64,000 bases of DNA, taken from contig JAJEKV010000064.1 in assembly GCA_021234155.1 (NCBI GenBank), positions 4,402,001-4,466,000 on the forward strand, in the 5' to 3' direction. The DNA comes from Isoetes taiwanensis (lineage: Eukaryota > Streptophyta > Lycopodiopsida > Isoetales > Isoetaceae). Made by a program: the position numbers and the translations under genes. Shown here in pieces: positions 1 to 11,495 of this stretch (the first letter of the stretch is position 1; the number at the start of each line of letters is the position of its first letter). Under the pieces are notes generated by a model. The model worked only from the letters and a program-made list of their open reading frames with translations. It was not told where the DNA came from and ran no database searches.

Positions 1-658
1 TTCACTTAAGGCTGAAATTTCAGCCGTTGCTCACACGGGTTCCTTTTCCTTTATTGCAATATGAGAAAAAAAAAACCTCCCCTTTTATTATTTTCCGACA
101 CCTATTCACTTTTTATTTCAGCGTTTTCCTTGTTCCATTCATTTAGCGAAGAACCTTCAGTCCGGCGACTGGCTATGGTTTTTCCGTGGTATCCCTAACC
201 AAGGTTCCTGTCATGGAGTATTTTCTTAGCTGCTGGATCATGTGACACCTTTTCTTTAACCTGCATTTTCGGCATAATCAATCTCCAGAAACAGATTTGA
301 TCAAAGGATTTCCCCTGTATCGGTGAAGGTTTTACGTAATGCCGGAGATCTCTTCTTACAAAACTCTGAGAATCCTGTAACTAGTTTTCTGATCACCTTA
401 AGGTATGTTTCCCGCATTGAGTTTGTGATCTCGTCATATTTTGTGTTAGTTACCGAAGCTCGAAATCTGTAAGATTGGGTGCATCAAGCAGAGGAAAATT
501 GTGGAAAAGCTACTTGGAACAGACTTTAGTAGCATAATCTTGGAATATCTGGTCTAAAACAGTGGCGAAATGAATCCGTACTTGCATGGCTCAACGGATT
601 CTTGCTTTCAGCTATGGCGTCTTATTTGTTATGTGAAACATGAAGATCAGCAAGAAAA
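1..658 (+). promoter_or_regulatory. Upstream/leader region of the DUF1191 gene
   Basis: No coding region is recognised here. Near 400 a sequence resembling a splice donor (AAG followed by GTATGT) suggests a possible leader intron, but no partner acceptor could be fixed. Several short upstream ATGs lie in the last 50 bases before the main start and are listed separately. Confidence 0.4.
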
Positions 659-714
659 ATGCCAGTGATGGCCACAGCATACAGAGCACCCTGTTCAATG
701 GAAAATGCCGTTAA
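614..714 (+). promoter_or_regulatory. Cluster of upstream ORFs before the DUF1191 start
   Basis: Three upstream ATGs precede the main start at 659. An ATG at 614 opens a 9-codon ORF ending at 643. An ATG at 631 is followed directly by TGA. An ATG at 640 opens a 24-codon ORF in another frame that overlaps the main start and ends at 714. An overlapping uORF of this kind would be expected to reduce translation of the main ORF if these bases are in the mature leader. Transcription start is not known. Confidence 0.5.
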
Positions 715-1684
715 TTGTAGCTTCGTTTTCTTTCTCCTATCCATTTGGTTTATATTATCAGCAAAAGCAGACCAAGTTTCGGACAAGCAAAAAATACAAG
801 AATTGGATGCCAAAATCCAAAGCTATGCATTCAAGGCACTGGCCCCTGTTCCAAAAACTGGTAGAATCTATAATGTCTCTATTCCAGGACTAGATGGCAT
901 AAAAGTGCAAGCGGTTCGGCTAAGAACAGGCAGCTTGAAACGGCATGGAGTTGAAATCAGCGAGTTTTCCATACCAACATTTGTTATAGCAGACACGACT
1001 AAGAAATATGTGGTTCTGGTTTACAGGGAATTCAACAACTACACCACATATACACCGGAAGGTTACACACTTGTAGCACCAGTTTTGGGCATCAAAGCTT
1101 ATGAAGGCAACGACCTAAATACAACGCAAGAGCTACCAGAGATTAGTGTTAATGCAGGGGGAGATCTGATAAGTGCCCGCATCCCATTTTCAATGGGTAA
1201 CTTGCAAGCAAGCACGTTATACTGTGCAACCTTTGATTCAGACGCAAAGCTTACTCTGTCCAACGTAAGCTCTTCCCCAAATGTTTGTTTTCTGAATAAG
1301 CTTGTGGATTGTAGTCTGGTGGTTTCTTCAATGGCACCTGCGCCTTCTCCATCTCTAGCACCACAGGGTTCTAAAATGCCATCTCCTGCGCCTGCCAACG
1401 GCCCTATTTCGATATCTAATGGGAATGCTCACAAGAAAAAGAGTTCAAGGATATGGAAGCTTGCTGTTGGCTGGACAATAGGATGCCTTGCTATCTTAGT
1501 GCTTATAATTTTAGCTGCCTTAGTGCTCAAGGCAGTGGTTCACAGAGCTAGAATTGCTCAAATGGAAGCTAAAGCAGCTAATAGTGAAACCTTGCAAACT
1601 GCTTTAATTGGTGGCAACAGAGCACCTGCTGCTGCCAACACAAGGACCAAACCTGTCTTAGAGACAGATTACTCTGTCTCTTGA
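659..1684 (+). CDS. DUF1191 family secreted/membrane protein
   Basis: Single-exon ORF of 341 residues. Residues about 20-37 form a hydrophobic signal peptide ending in a small-residue site (SAKA before DQ). The luminal or extracellular part carries the DUF1191 core (IQSYAFKAL, GIKVQAVRLRTGSLKRHGVE, YTLVAPVLGIKAYEG). It is followed by a Pro/Ala/Ser-rich stretch (APAPSPSLAP, SPAPANGP), then a single transmembrane helix around residues 267-292 and a short basic then polar C-terminal tail. This is the arrangement of plant DUF1191 proteins such as those of Arabidopsis; length is normal. The family has no established biochemical function, so none is given. The start at 659 is chosen because it gives the signal peptide; a second Met is three codons further on. 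No frameshift or internal stop is seen. Upstream ORFs may control translation. Confidence 0.85.
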   Translation: MPVMATAYRAPCSMENAVNCSFVFFLLSIWFILSAKADQVSDKQKIQELDAKIQSYAFKALAPVPKTGRIYNVSIPGLDGIKVQAVRLRTGSLKRHGVEISEFSIPTFVIADTTKKYVVLVYREFNNYTTYTPEGYTLVAPVLGIKAYEGNDLNTTQELPEISVNAGGDLISARIPFSMGNLQASTLYCATFDSDAKLTLSNVSSSPNVCFLNKLVDCSLVVSSMAPAPSPSLAPQGSKMPSPAPANGPISISNGNAHKKKSSRIWKLAVGWTIGCLAILVLIILAALVLKAVVHRARIAQMEAKAANSETLQTALIGGNRAPAAANTRTKPVLETDYSVS

Positions 1685-2361
1685 TTGTTTCACTCTTTTG
1701 CAGCAGGTTTAATCCATGCATTTGTGAAGATTCGATTGATTTATTGTTCTATCGGGAAATTGTTGTACAAGAAATATACTATAAATACATACATTACATT
1801 TGTTGACTGCTGCAGATAAATCTGTGAAGTTTTCTAGGAATTATGTTGCAATTTCGACAGCACCCAAATAGGGATTATGCAGCTCATGCAAAAGGGTGAA
1901 GTGAAAACCAGGTTTTGTAAACTTTTTTTTTTTTTAAAGATTCTGCAATGAATGATGTATATTGTACCAATTCAAGTAATGAAGATGATGAATAGGAATG
2001 AAGGTTTATAAAAAATACTGAACCAATTGACAAGATGATGAATATTTACTATGGAGGAGCTGGTTGAGGACATTGACAGTGGCTCTGTTGTGCAGCTGTA
2101 CATTGTGCTTTGATCACATGTGCTGTGACAGGCTGGCGTTTTGCTTTGCTGGCAATATTGTATCATTATTCTCTGTAGGAGCCAGCATTCCCACATAACA
2201 GTAAGGCCAGTCAGTCAACTAGCATCAAGCTCTCCAGCAACATTCCAGTTAACGTTACAAAGGTAGTAAAAAAGGGGTCTCCTCAGACTTTGCAGGACTT
2301 TCTTTTGCTTTTGTCTGAGCCTTGACCAGATGTTTGGGCCTTTTTTAATTCCGCTGGAATC
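1685..2361. other. 3' flank of DUF1191 gene, no gene seen
   Basis: Contains the likely 3' UTR (AT-rich, TATAAATA near 1780) and a poly-T run near 1923. No coding sequence or structured element was recognised in the rest. Confidence 0.5.
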
Positions 2362-4230
2362 TAGATATTCAGGTGCATATCCAAATCTATGGTTTTTTTT
2401 CTTTAGACTTGGTTAGTTTAATTATGTTCGATTCCAGAATATGGCGTCCTGTCTCTTTCCACCTAGTTGGAAATTCATGCTTCCTTACTTCTATACAATC
2501 TCGATTTTATGGGGTAGCGTAGCGGGCTATATGAAGAGGTTGTTAGTTGTCAAGACATCTTACATTGGATTTATTGTCCTAGTCCCAAGGTCCAAATGAT
2601 TATAAACAATATCCGTTATAGTTATACGATGTGCAAAATGTCGTTATCTCTATGTCCATTGTATGTTAGATAACATTACAACGTCTCTACGTTCCCATGC
2701 GCATCCGACCTAACTTCAAGATTCAAGGACCTAACTTCAAGATTCAAGGTAGCTTCAGAATCCCTTCTCATTTTTGAAAAATCCAAGCCGAACTTGGAAG
2801 TTGACCTCAAATTTTGGGGTTAGATAAGAACATGGGAGCTCTCTCTATTTTTACCTTGAGAATAAATTTTGAAGTTAGGGTCTGTTTCATGGGAGCATAC
2901 CCTAATAGGAATCCAAGGAGGAATATTTGCAATCAACCCACCAAAAGTTCTTATAAGGAAAGAAGAATTGATTATCGTTATGACAATCACATAGACTATG
3001 CTAGTTGGTCAAAACCATGTTATAGACGGGTGCTTCAACATTAATGTTACTGATTGATGAAGCAGTTGGTAAACAACCAAGCCTTGTAATTTGATTGGAG
3101 CTATAATGTAAATGGTATAGCCTTGCACACACATTGGGGGTGCAAAGTAAATGGTATATAAATTCGAATTGTGATATCGGCATGCAACATGTGCCTCGCA
3201 ATTTGATTGGAGCTACAATGTAAATGGTATGTGAGCATGAATTGTGATATTAACATGCAACATCTGTAAGGCATGGAACATGGCACATTGCCTGAATGAT
3301 GTCAAAATTGTGACATCATATTATATTTTGCAGATATTGATATAAACAAAAACCTATCTTGCCTTTGGTTTGGGGTTGTTGTGTTGGTAGTTTTTATGGT
3401 GATGGGTGAATAGAGACTAGGGCATCATTCAACATTTGTTATATGTGTGTGTCGCAATATTCAGGTGCATAGCCAAATGTAGAATTTTTTTTTTTAGACT
3501 TTGTAGTTTAATTATATTTGATTCTAGATTCCACCCTTCCGTCTCTTTCCACCTAGTTAAAATTTCATGCTTCCTTGCTTCCATACAAGCTCGCTTGTAG
3601 TGGGTCGTGTAATTATACAGGCATATGAATAGGTTGTTAGTTGTCAAGAAATCTTCCATACTATTTATTCTCTTCCTAGCCCTAGTCCCAAGGTCCAAAT
3701 GATTAATAAACAGTATTCTTTATACAACGTGCAAAATATCATTATCTCTATATCCAAAGTGCGTGTTGTATGTTAGATAATGCTACAAAATCTGGAGGGG
3801 ACGTTGTCTCTATGTCCAAAGCGTTTGTTGTATGTCAAATAATGCTATAACATATAGAGGGAAAGCCCGATGGGAATAATATATCAAGGATGATTATTTG
3901 CAAACAACCTACTAAAACTCCATAGAGTGAAAAAATGAATTGGTTATCCTTTTTACATCCACATACACTTCCTCCAACCTTAGACTATGCTATTGGTCAA
4001 GACCATGCAGGTGGTTCAACATTAATGTTTAGTAATTGATGAAGTAGACCTGGTAAAAAGCTAGTCTTGAATTTAACTAGAACTATGTAAGTGGTATATG
4101 ACATGCAATCTGATTGGAGGTCGATTTGAATTGTGATTCAACATGCAAAATCTAGCCTTGCAATTTGTATGGAGATACAGATAGTATGTAAATTTGAACT
4201 CTGATGCCGGCATGCAACGGCTACAAGATA
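2362..4230. repeat. Old direct repeat, two copies of about 0.8-0.9 kb
   Basis: The stretch 2362-2670 (starting GATATTCAGGTGCAT) recurs at 3462-3765 (ATATTCAGGTGCATAGCC), with the same order of landmarks: CTCTTTCCACCTAGTT, GTTGTTAGTTGTCAAGA, CTAGTCCCAAGGTCCAAATG. A second shared block, 2920-3060 versus 3885-4060, contains ATAGACTATGCTA then TTGGTCAA and CAACATTAATGTT. The copies are clearly diverged. They carry no recognisable coding domain, so this is either an ancient tandem duplication or two copies of an unidentified non-coding element. Confidence 0.7.
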
Positions 4231-4297
4231 TGGACCATGGAACTAGTTCTAGAACCGATATCTCTCGATTGTAAAGTCACCCAGAGTCTATGACACA

Positions 4298-4335
4298 AAA
4301 ACTCCTCCTCCTCCTCCTCCTCCCCCTCCCCCTCC
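4298..4335 (+). repeat. CTC/CCCCTC simple repeat
   Basis: Pyrimidine-rich microsatellite of CTC triplets passing into CCCCTC units. Confidence 0.85.
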
Positions 4336-4903
4336 ATTCTTACCAAGCCTCTTATGTACAATTAGGTTAAACTAACCTTGTTCAAGGCAAGAAATTTATC
4401 CCAATATCTACCCTAGTTTTTAGGCCAGGCTATATTAGGCACTCTACAAACCAATGTCAATATGTCATTTGATTGAATAGCATATTTCAGAATTTTGAAT
4501 TTATATACGAGAATCAATCGCCATAAACACGTTTTGATTTAATGTCAAAGCACCAACTTGAGAAAGCAATGATCACTTCCTCTCCCCTCTTCAATTGTGT
4601 AACCGTAAGGAGGAGCTCTGCAAGGTGAGGGCAGCCCGCCTGCAAAAGAAATGGGCAGTGTACAGGGGAGGCGCAGCAATTATTCTAGATCAGTGGCCTT
4701 CCAATCCTTGGACTGGCTATGTCTAGATAATTTTAGAAGCATAAATTTACCACTAGCATTAGCATTATCTTCTCTTATTCTTGGTAGCCTTTTAATATTT
4801 GGTTATTGTATTTGGTGATGGGGCCTAGTCCCCAGGTTTTAGATGGGTTGTTGCCCTTGCATGTGCCGTCCCATAACCCGTTGGGTTCCCGTGGACGTAA
4901 AAA

Positions 4904-4927
4904 TTCATCTTATCTTATCTTATCTTT
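4904..4927 (+). repeat. (TCTTA)n short microsatellite
   Basis: About four to five copies of a TCTTA pentamer. Confidence 0.8.
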
Positions 4928-5059
4928 TAGTAATCACCAAAATACAATCGTTGTATAGTATTATCTTAACAATAGACATATCTCACCAAGTTCTTGCCCT
5001 TACTTTACTATATTGCTTTATGACATCAATTCAATTGTAATTCTTAGATCTAGGAATTC

Positions 5060-5592
5060 ATGTTGTGCTCCATATTCCTGGTACTCTGTATGGACTTTCT
5101 CGAGCTTCTTGACCGAAATAGGTTTTGCTCTTGTGATCACGGGATCGAGGCCCTACACATAGTCACACCTTTCACTGTCCCATACAAACTTGAACTTGAC
5201 AACTTGCAGGCCCAGTATGCCGAGCACATTAAGGATTTTCTTTTTGCCATTGATGACTAGATGGCCACATCAAACCTGCACTCAAAGCACCACCCTTTCA
5301 GAGCTTTCCTTCTTGGCCAAGAGTACACCGCGAACATCACCAAAATGATATACTTGAGCTAGGACTCCATTAATATCAAATATCACAAGTTTGTTAGGTG
5401 CCTCGGGATCCCAATTATCATTTGGCTCTGGCCAGAGGTCTGGTTTAGGATCAAGAAAAGGGATCTTGATTGGTTTCTAGGCTTTGCAAAATTTATTGCT
5501 AGCACCCCAGTCTTAGAGGTGGCGACAGGTGTGTTGATCATGCATGAGAGTCTGAGTCTGAGTCTGAATATGAGGATTCTGAGTAGATGTTG
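5060..5592 (+). pseudogene. Relic coding stretch, unrecognised
   Basis: Reading in one frame from 5060 gives a protein-like sequence (SCDHGIEALHIVTPFTVPYKLE, then QYAEHIKDFLFAIDD) interrupted by a stop at 5258-5260. It continues in coding-like form, with a further stop and a frame change, to an acidic end (ESESESEYEDSE followed by TAG at about 5590). The residue mix looks like former coding sequence rather than random AT-rich DNA. I do not recognise the family. In this repeat-rich setting it may derive from a transposable element. Confidence 0.35.
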
Positions 5593-5969
5593 ACTCCGTT
5601 CGGGAAATATTTTAAATGTTCTAGGAAAAAATCCTACGCCTCATGAATCAATATGTCTATAATTTTTTTCAGCCTACACTTTCCTACAAGAATAGAACCA
5701 ACATGCAATTTTCCTGCAAAATAAAAAACACCAAGATATAATTTCCTACAAGATGGATATAATTTCCTACAAGATGGAAAATAAACATGTAATTTTCTTA
5801 CAGACTAAAATTCAGCAAGTTATCATTTGTAAAAAAACAGGTTATATAAATATAGTATGATTCATGGTTAATGTAATACTATAAAACCTGATCAAAATCA
5901 TGAAATTCCACATTTAATATAACAACTTATGTGAACTTCAATGTCCTCAAGTAAAAAAGAAAACAAACA

Positions 5970-6085
5970 AACGGGATTACTCGTCATCTTCATCTGATCC
6001 TTCTTCTTCCACATTTACACCAGTTACCTTGGACCTCGAATTGGTTGAATATATGTGTCTATACTTGGCTGCTAATGCTTATGCC
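5970..6085 (-). pseudogene. Acidic C-terminal tail of an unidentified protein (relic)
   Basis: On the minus strand about 33 codons read as a typical acidic protein end (KVTGVNVEEEGSDEDDE then stop). No upstream exon was recognised. It could be the end of a lost host gene or a transposase. Confidence 0.25.
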
Positions 6086-6822
6086 TGCAGCAAAAAAAGT
6101 TTCTGCCCTACCCTGCCGCCGCTTGCTCTCAATGCTTCTGGTTCTCGATGCAATGTTGCTTCGCCGAAATCGGTTGGAGATGGGATAGATAGAAAGAGTG
6201 AAGCGCCAAACTCTTCTCTGAGTCGCCGCCACCATTTGCTTGCTGCCATTTCTTTCCTTCCGTCCGCTTACCTAAACCTAAACCTATTTTTCCCCTTTAC
6301 GATTTTTCCCCCTCTAAAAAAACCTAACCTAAAAAAAGGAAAAAAAAGGGGCTAAATGATATCTCGTGAGGAATCCAGCAAACAAAAAGGGGGGCAAGAG
6401 ACTTTTACGGCAACTTTTTTTTGTCCCCTTCAAATTTCCTATAACATCAAAAAGTTGGACGGGCCCACTTCCGTCTATTTTTTCTTGTACGTGTGAATTT
6501 ACAAAATTTGTCGGACACATATGCTTAAACCTCGGTATTTCCCGAACCAAGGATGTTGAGTGCCCTGAAACAATACATGCTTTCGGTTAGTAATATTTGT
6601 TTGATTCTCAACTAGCTAGTCGAGAACCAAAGCATCACATACAATTGACTTTCTCGACTAGCGTAGTTGGAAAGGGTAAACCTCAAATGCTCCATGATGT
6701 TCTCTGCCACCTCGTTTGCCATGCCTTTGACGTCTTCGTTGTTTCCTATATTTTCTTGGTTATCGGTACTCCATCTTTGACTTCTTCGTCATAGCCTTCT
6801 GTATCTCCCCCTTTTTCTTTTT

Positions 6823-8375
6823 TTACTGGAAGTGCTTATGAAATGCATCCAAGTAAAGCTTGCAGGTTTCAACCATGGCCTTGTCCCCAACGATAAATAT
6901 TGGCTTCATTCCAAACAACGTTGTTCCTTGAGAGAACAACCTATTTATATACCAACAATCTCCTTCTCTTCGACCAATCATATGATAAAATACTTGATAA
7001 CCCTCATGCGCTTCAAACTCCTCTTTCTTGATAGCTCCTTCAGCCAAGTATTCAAGAACAACACTTTTGTTGGCATCATTCAAAATTCAGATCTCTTGGC
7101 ACATGTTGTATCTTCCAAGTTTTGAAGCTTGCCAAAGGCCTGATTTCTTAGTAAAATTGTATCTTCATTCTTAGCTTGGTATTCTCCCAAGATCGGCCTG
7201 CAAACAAGCTGGAAGTCCCCAAAAACTACAACGTTAGTGATGCCAATATGTTTGGATACTTGTAAACCTGCAATCAAAGCTTTGTACTCAGTCATGTTTG
7301 AAGTTGTGTTGCGATAGATCCTGCCAACCTTTGCTAATAATTTGCTAAAACGGTCCTTGATTATGGTAGCAGAAGAAGCAATACTTAACCTCTTTGAGAT
7401 TCCTCCATCAAACCATAGATAGACAAAGGTCTTTTCATGCATGGGAACCTCATTTGGTCTGACTGTGGCAACAAGTTCATACTCTCCAAAGAAATTTGGG
7501 ATCAAAGGATCTTCCTCTAGAAAGTTGAGCAAGAATCTCCCATTTTGTTGTATAATGTCACCAAATCTTACCATCTAAAACTGTACGCTCTCCCTTTGAA
7601 CAAATAGGCCTTGCATCAAAAAGTTGACATCATCTCCTACTGAAGAGCAAGTTAAATATGTTTGATTTCTCATCTGCATTACCAAAAAACACAACAACGA
7701 AGTTAGCAGCAACAACAATGTCTTCAATGTCAATTGACACATTATTTATGATGCATATAGGGTTAATCTTTGAATTGAAGAAGGATTTAGGTGTCATCTT
7801 ATCAACTTCTAACACACACAACTTCATAATGTGATGTGGCATTATATTGAGAGGTGATCCCCTATCTAGTAGCACTTCTGTCAAGTTTTTCTTAACAATC
7901 TTTATGTGCAAGTAGAGGCATCAAGGTCTTGTTCTTGAGCCAAGTAAGACCTTTACTCATCAATATGATTGGCAAATGCTACCTACTCCTTCTTGGTTAG
8001 ATTGATCACTTTGTCCCTATAAGAAGGACAGTTTTGAGAAGTGTTAGCAAGTCTACACACACCTTAGAACTTCTCAACCCTAAGGTGGCACAACCTGGTT
8101 GACCTCATGCTTTGATCCTCTAAGACCTGCATAAGTCTGCATAAATCTCACTAATGCACTTGGTTCAACTACCTTATCTTGTCTTGCTTTGCAAAATACT
8201 CTTTGACACTACATCTATCTTCACGGTGACCTGTGGCCTTAACAAAACATTTTCTTTCCATAGTGGACTCTTTTACCACATTTAATGCATGGCATGTACT
8301 AGTATATATCAGAGGAATGAGTGTTTCTTGAGCAATGAGCACATGGGAGATAAGTTCTTCTTTTTGGCCTAGCAA
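6823..8375 (-). mobile_element. Ty3/gypsy fragment: zinc knuckle, protease, RNase H-like, no RT
   Basis: Minus-strand pieces appear in retroelement order. A decayed CCHC knuckle (CFVKATGHREDRC, with one Cys codon apparently lost) lies within 8375-8169. A retropepsin-like segment (EVLLDRGSPLNIMP, normally D-G/S-G-S) lies in 7911-7630. An RNase H-like segment with YLWFDGGI and TEYKALIAGL lies in 7574-7080. A continuing segment of 86 residues (7083-6823) has no family I can name. No RT is found between protease and RNase H, so either RT was deleted or the pieces come from a rearranged element. Several frame breaks are present. No LTRs or target duplications were found. Confidence 0.6.
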
Positions 8376-8635
8376 CCTTCATTTCTAGAAGCTGTTTGGC
8401 GATCTATTTTAAGGCATCAGAGGCCTTAGAGATCTCTGCCTTTACATCAGCCACAAGACTGCCAGATTCTTCTATTTTTGGCCCTTACTTCTCCTTTTGA
8501 ATGAGATAAACTGGTATGGACCAAGCCCCATGTATTCTTTCTCATAATTGGATAGAAAATATCATTAGGAGCGTGCAAGATAGGACTATCTGGACGCCCA
8601 CCTTATTGGCTCCCTAAATTGACTAGAGAAGCCAA

Positions 8636-8700
8636 GGAGGATTCACTCAAATGAATCCTCAAGGTTCACACTAGCGAATCCTCCTTGGCTTGGAGGATTC
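8636..8700. repeat. GGATTC...GAATCC quasi-palindromes, left of the chromovirus
   Basis: Imperfect palindromes built on GGATTCACTCAA and GAATCC. The same motifs recur just right of the chromovirus at 19881-20075. The retroelement therefore inserted inside an existing array of these units. Confidence 0.6.
8696..8700. repeat. Target-site duplication GATTC (left)
   Basis: GATTC directly precedes the left LTR start TGTCATGAAC. It matches GATTC at 19881-19885 after the right LTR end. Confidence 0.75.
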
Positions 8701-8810
8701 TGTCATGAACCTACGCGAAAACAAGGAAAATACGTGGAAAATACGGAAGAAACATGCCAAGATCGGGAAAGAATCTGATATATGAACAGGAATCAAGAGT
8801 ACAATGGCCT
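8701..8810 (-). repeat. 3' LTR of chromovirus, left part
   Basis: Aligns with the first ~120 bases of the right LTR (19375 on). Homology stops abruptly at a GGAA microsatellite at 8811-8835, the tail of the nested LINE, and resumes at about 14382. Confidence 0.85.
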
Positions 8811-8835
8811 AAAGGAAGGAAGGAAGGAAGGAAGG
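8811..8835 (-). repeat. (GGAA)n tail at LINE 3' end
   Basis: About five GGAA units on +, that is TTCC units at the 3' end of the minus-strand LINE. The position at the exact LTR break suggests a microsatellite tail rather than poly(A). Confidence 0.7.
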
Positions 8836-9013
8836 TACTTTTATCGTCCACGGAGACCAATCGGTCTATGGGACCCAATACAAGAACGCGACAAAGCGGA
8901 TTATCGCGGATTAAAAACCCCCCCAGAAGGGTTTTGAGGAAAAACCATGGGCGCAATCGGCCTGGCCGACAAACTAACATACAAAATGCGAGAAACACCC
9001 AAATATATACAGA

Positions 9014-9504
9014 TCATGCACCGCACCGATGCCTAATCGGCAGCGGCCATGCGCGGGGCAAAGGTGACCTCGCAGTCCAACCCTCTCGAATGTACGACCC
9101 GGGCACGCGTCTTGGCGGTGTGTTCATCGGCAAATGTAAGGGCAAGTCCGGCCGCACTAAGGGGCGTGTCGCCCCGGATCGGACCAGTATTTGGGCAACT
9201 CCGGAAAGTGTGAGACTCATCCTCAATGGCACCCGTTTTGACAAAGATCGACAGAGAGCACGTCCCGGGGGGGCTCCCCAATCCACCGCCTGCCTCGATG
9301 CGAAGATGGTGGGCACCGTGCGAATGGAGGCAATGAGTCTGCGCTTTTCAGGGCGGTACCGGGAACGCATAAGTAGAGCTGTGGGCCCGGGGCTAACGAG
9401 GGGGTTGATGTGCTCCTTGTAATGGGCCATTTGACTGCTCTAGAGCCGGGGTCCCGAGCTTGCCAAGGAAACAAGCTGCCTAGGTACTCCCTTGGCTGTC
9501 CCAC
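9014..9504 (-). pseudogene. LINE ORF2 C-terminal zinc-finger region
   Basis: Overlapping minus frames give the typical LINE C-terminal pattern. One reads GAIEDESHTFRSCPNTGPIR after a Cys-containing stretch: a Cys-rich finger followed by H-T-x-x-x-C-P as in zf-RVT regions. The frame changes several times across this span. Confidence 0.6.
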
Positions 9505-9932
9505 GATCGGGCCATGCGGTCCACTGCATGCATCCGTGCTCTCGCCGTTCCATCTGGCGAACCCGATCTCTCTTACCCCTCCAACGGGCCCTAAGCATTT
9601 GCGGACTCATTGCCACGCGGTGTAAGCCCGGTGCGCGGAGCCGAGCATCACCCATAGTAACCACTTTTCGAAAATAGGCGATGTGTCTATCAAAGGGCTG
9701 CCACCGGCGGCAAGAATCGATTTCTGCAGCAGAGAATCGATAGGGAACTGAAGGTTTCACCCAAGTGCCCGTGCCAAAATGCCTTCACGCACCTGCTCCA
9801 AGTCGTTCCATGTCGCCAAAGAGACGCCAGGGCCCCAAACCTCGACCCCGTCTGAGGAAGGGCCAGGCTCGACCGGTGCCGGGCAGATGTGACCGATGGC
9901 CCCAATCATAGAGCTCTGCCGGGCGACTGTTG

Positions 9933-11027
9933 TTACGCATGGCATAAAGCGCTTTCCCGACTTTGTGGCGCCTCCCGCCAGAGCGAGGAGGGGAACTCCA
10001 CCCCTAGATACTTGTAGGTGGGCGTGGCGTCCACGGTGCATCCCCCGATATGTGAGTGCGGGGAGGCATGGGGTGGCGTGAAGAGGATATGAGAACCACC
10101 ACGGTCTTGGCGATTCACAGCGCATGTGCGTAGCGACAAAATGTGTCTAGGGCATCCGGGTGAGGCCGCATAGCCGGGGTGTGGGGGCAATGAGCCAACA
10201 TCGTCCGCATAGATGAGTGGCGGATGACACGGGTGCAAAAGGCGTATGCCATCTCCCCATGCTCGATAAGCCGGGGCTCTAGCCCGATCAATGTAGAGGC
10301 CAAAAGTGTTGGCGAGAGGGGCAACCTGCCGGACCCCGATACTACTAGTGAATGCTTGGCCCGTCGGGCGATCCCCGCCAAAACAACTCTCATACAACTT
10401 GTATATGGCATTACGCACGAGGCGCTGGGAGCCCCGATTGGCGCTGATCTAGCCCACGGCTTTTTCGGGGGGAACCAGTATCAAAAGCCTTCGAAGTCCA
10501 CAAAGCGGCAATACAAGTCTGCCGATGATTCCGGCTGTCTTCAATCGATGCCCGCAGGTGTGAAGATATGGTCAATCGTTGAGTGGCGGGGTCTAAAGCC
10601 CCGCCTGTGTGAGGGTTTCGCACATCTGGCCGCCTCCGCCCGGGGTCAATTCTTTGCTTCGAGAATGCCGACCAACGGTTTGGCAAAAATCTTGAGCTAA
10701 CCATGATCGTCCGGTAATTGGCCGGACAGTGTGGGTCGCCCGCCTTTGAATGGGAACAACCCTGCTTGTGGTCTATTGTCGGGGGAGACCTTCCTGCAAT
10801 GCTCGTTGAAGCAGGGGTAGTGAGGACCGGCACAAGCGGGGCCGCCTCGCCCATTTGAGTAACTTCGGCCGCATACCATCGAGGGTGTTTGCCTTCCCAT
10901 TAGCCGGCCGTTGCGGGGCCCTCCTCAACATCCTCCTCCACGAGAACCAATGGGGGGCCATCCTGTGGGGGTATGGGCGTACGCGTCCCTGGCGGGTCAT
11001 AGAGCTGCTGCAAGTCTTCGTTCCCAT
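9933..11027 (-). pseudogene. LINE ORF2 reverse transcriptase region
   Basis: From the N-terminal side, 11027-10773 gives the LINE pre-RT motif (LDGMRPKLLKWA). 10900-10411 in shifting frames gives PLFKGG-like, NYRTIMVSSRFL and a substrate D-region. 10418-9933 gives SIGVRQVAPLANTFGLYID, then the catalytic box LIYADDVGSL, then KYLGVEF. The YADD aspartates are intact but several frameshifts separate the motifs. Confidence 0.75.
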
Positions 11028-11495
11028 TTGCCGTGTGTGATGTCCCCCGTAGGGCCGGATCGGCCTTCAAAGCACTCGCGCCAAAAGGTTCGAGGATGAG
11101 TGTCCAACAGGCGAACATCTCCCCCCGATGCACGGCAAGGTACCGCCTTTGTCTCCCTTCCGGATGGGGCAGTGATGCGTGATGGCTCGCAAGCGGGTGG
11201 CGGATCCGGATCGTGATGTGAGCCGCCGCTATGCGTTCTTTACACTCGCGATCAAACCATCGGGGCTTGGGAATGTTGTCGACCCCGAAGCGGCGACGGG
11301 TCTGGGGGCAAAACGTCCCACCGATCCCGTAATAGCGAAGTCACCTGGTCTGCTGGCACGCTTCTAGTGTGGAGGTCCGCGGAAATTACCGGGAGGGCAT
11401 CCATGAGCATCTCTACAGTAGTCCCTCGCACGCTCATAATCTAGTCTCAACCGAGGACGGCGAGGGTCGGCATAGTGGGGGGTTCCGGGCGCTTG

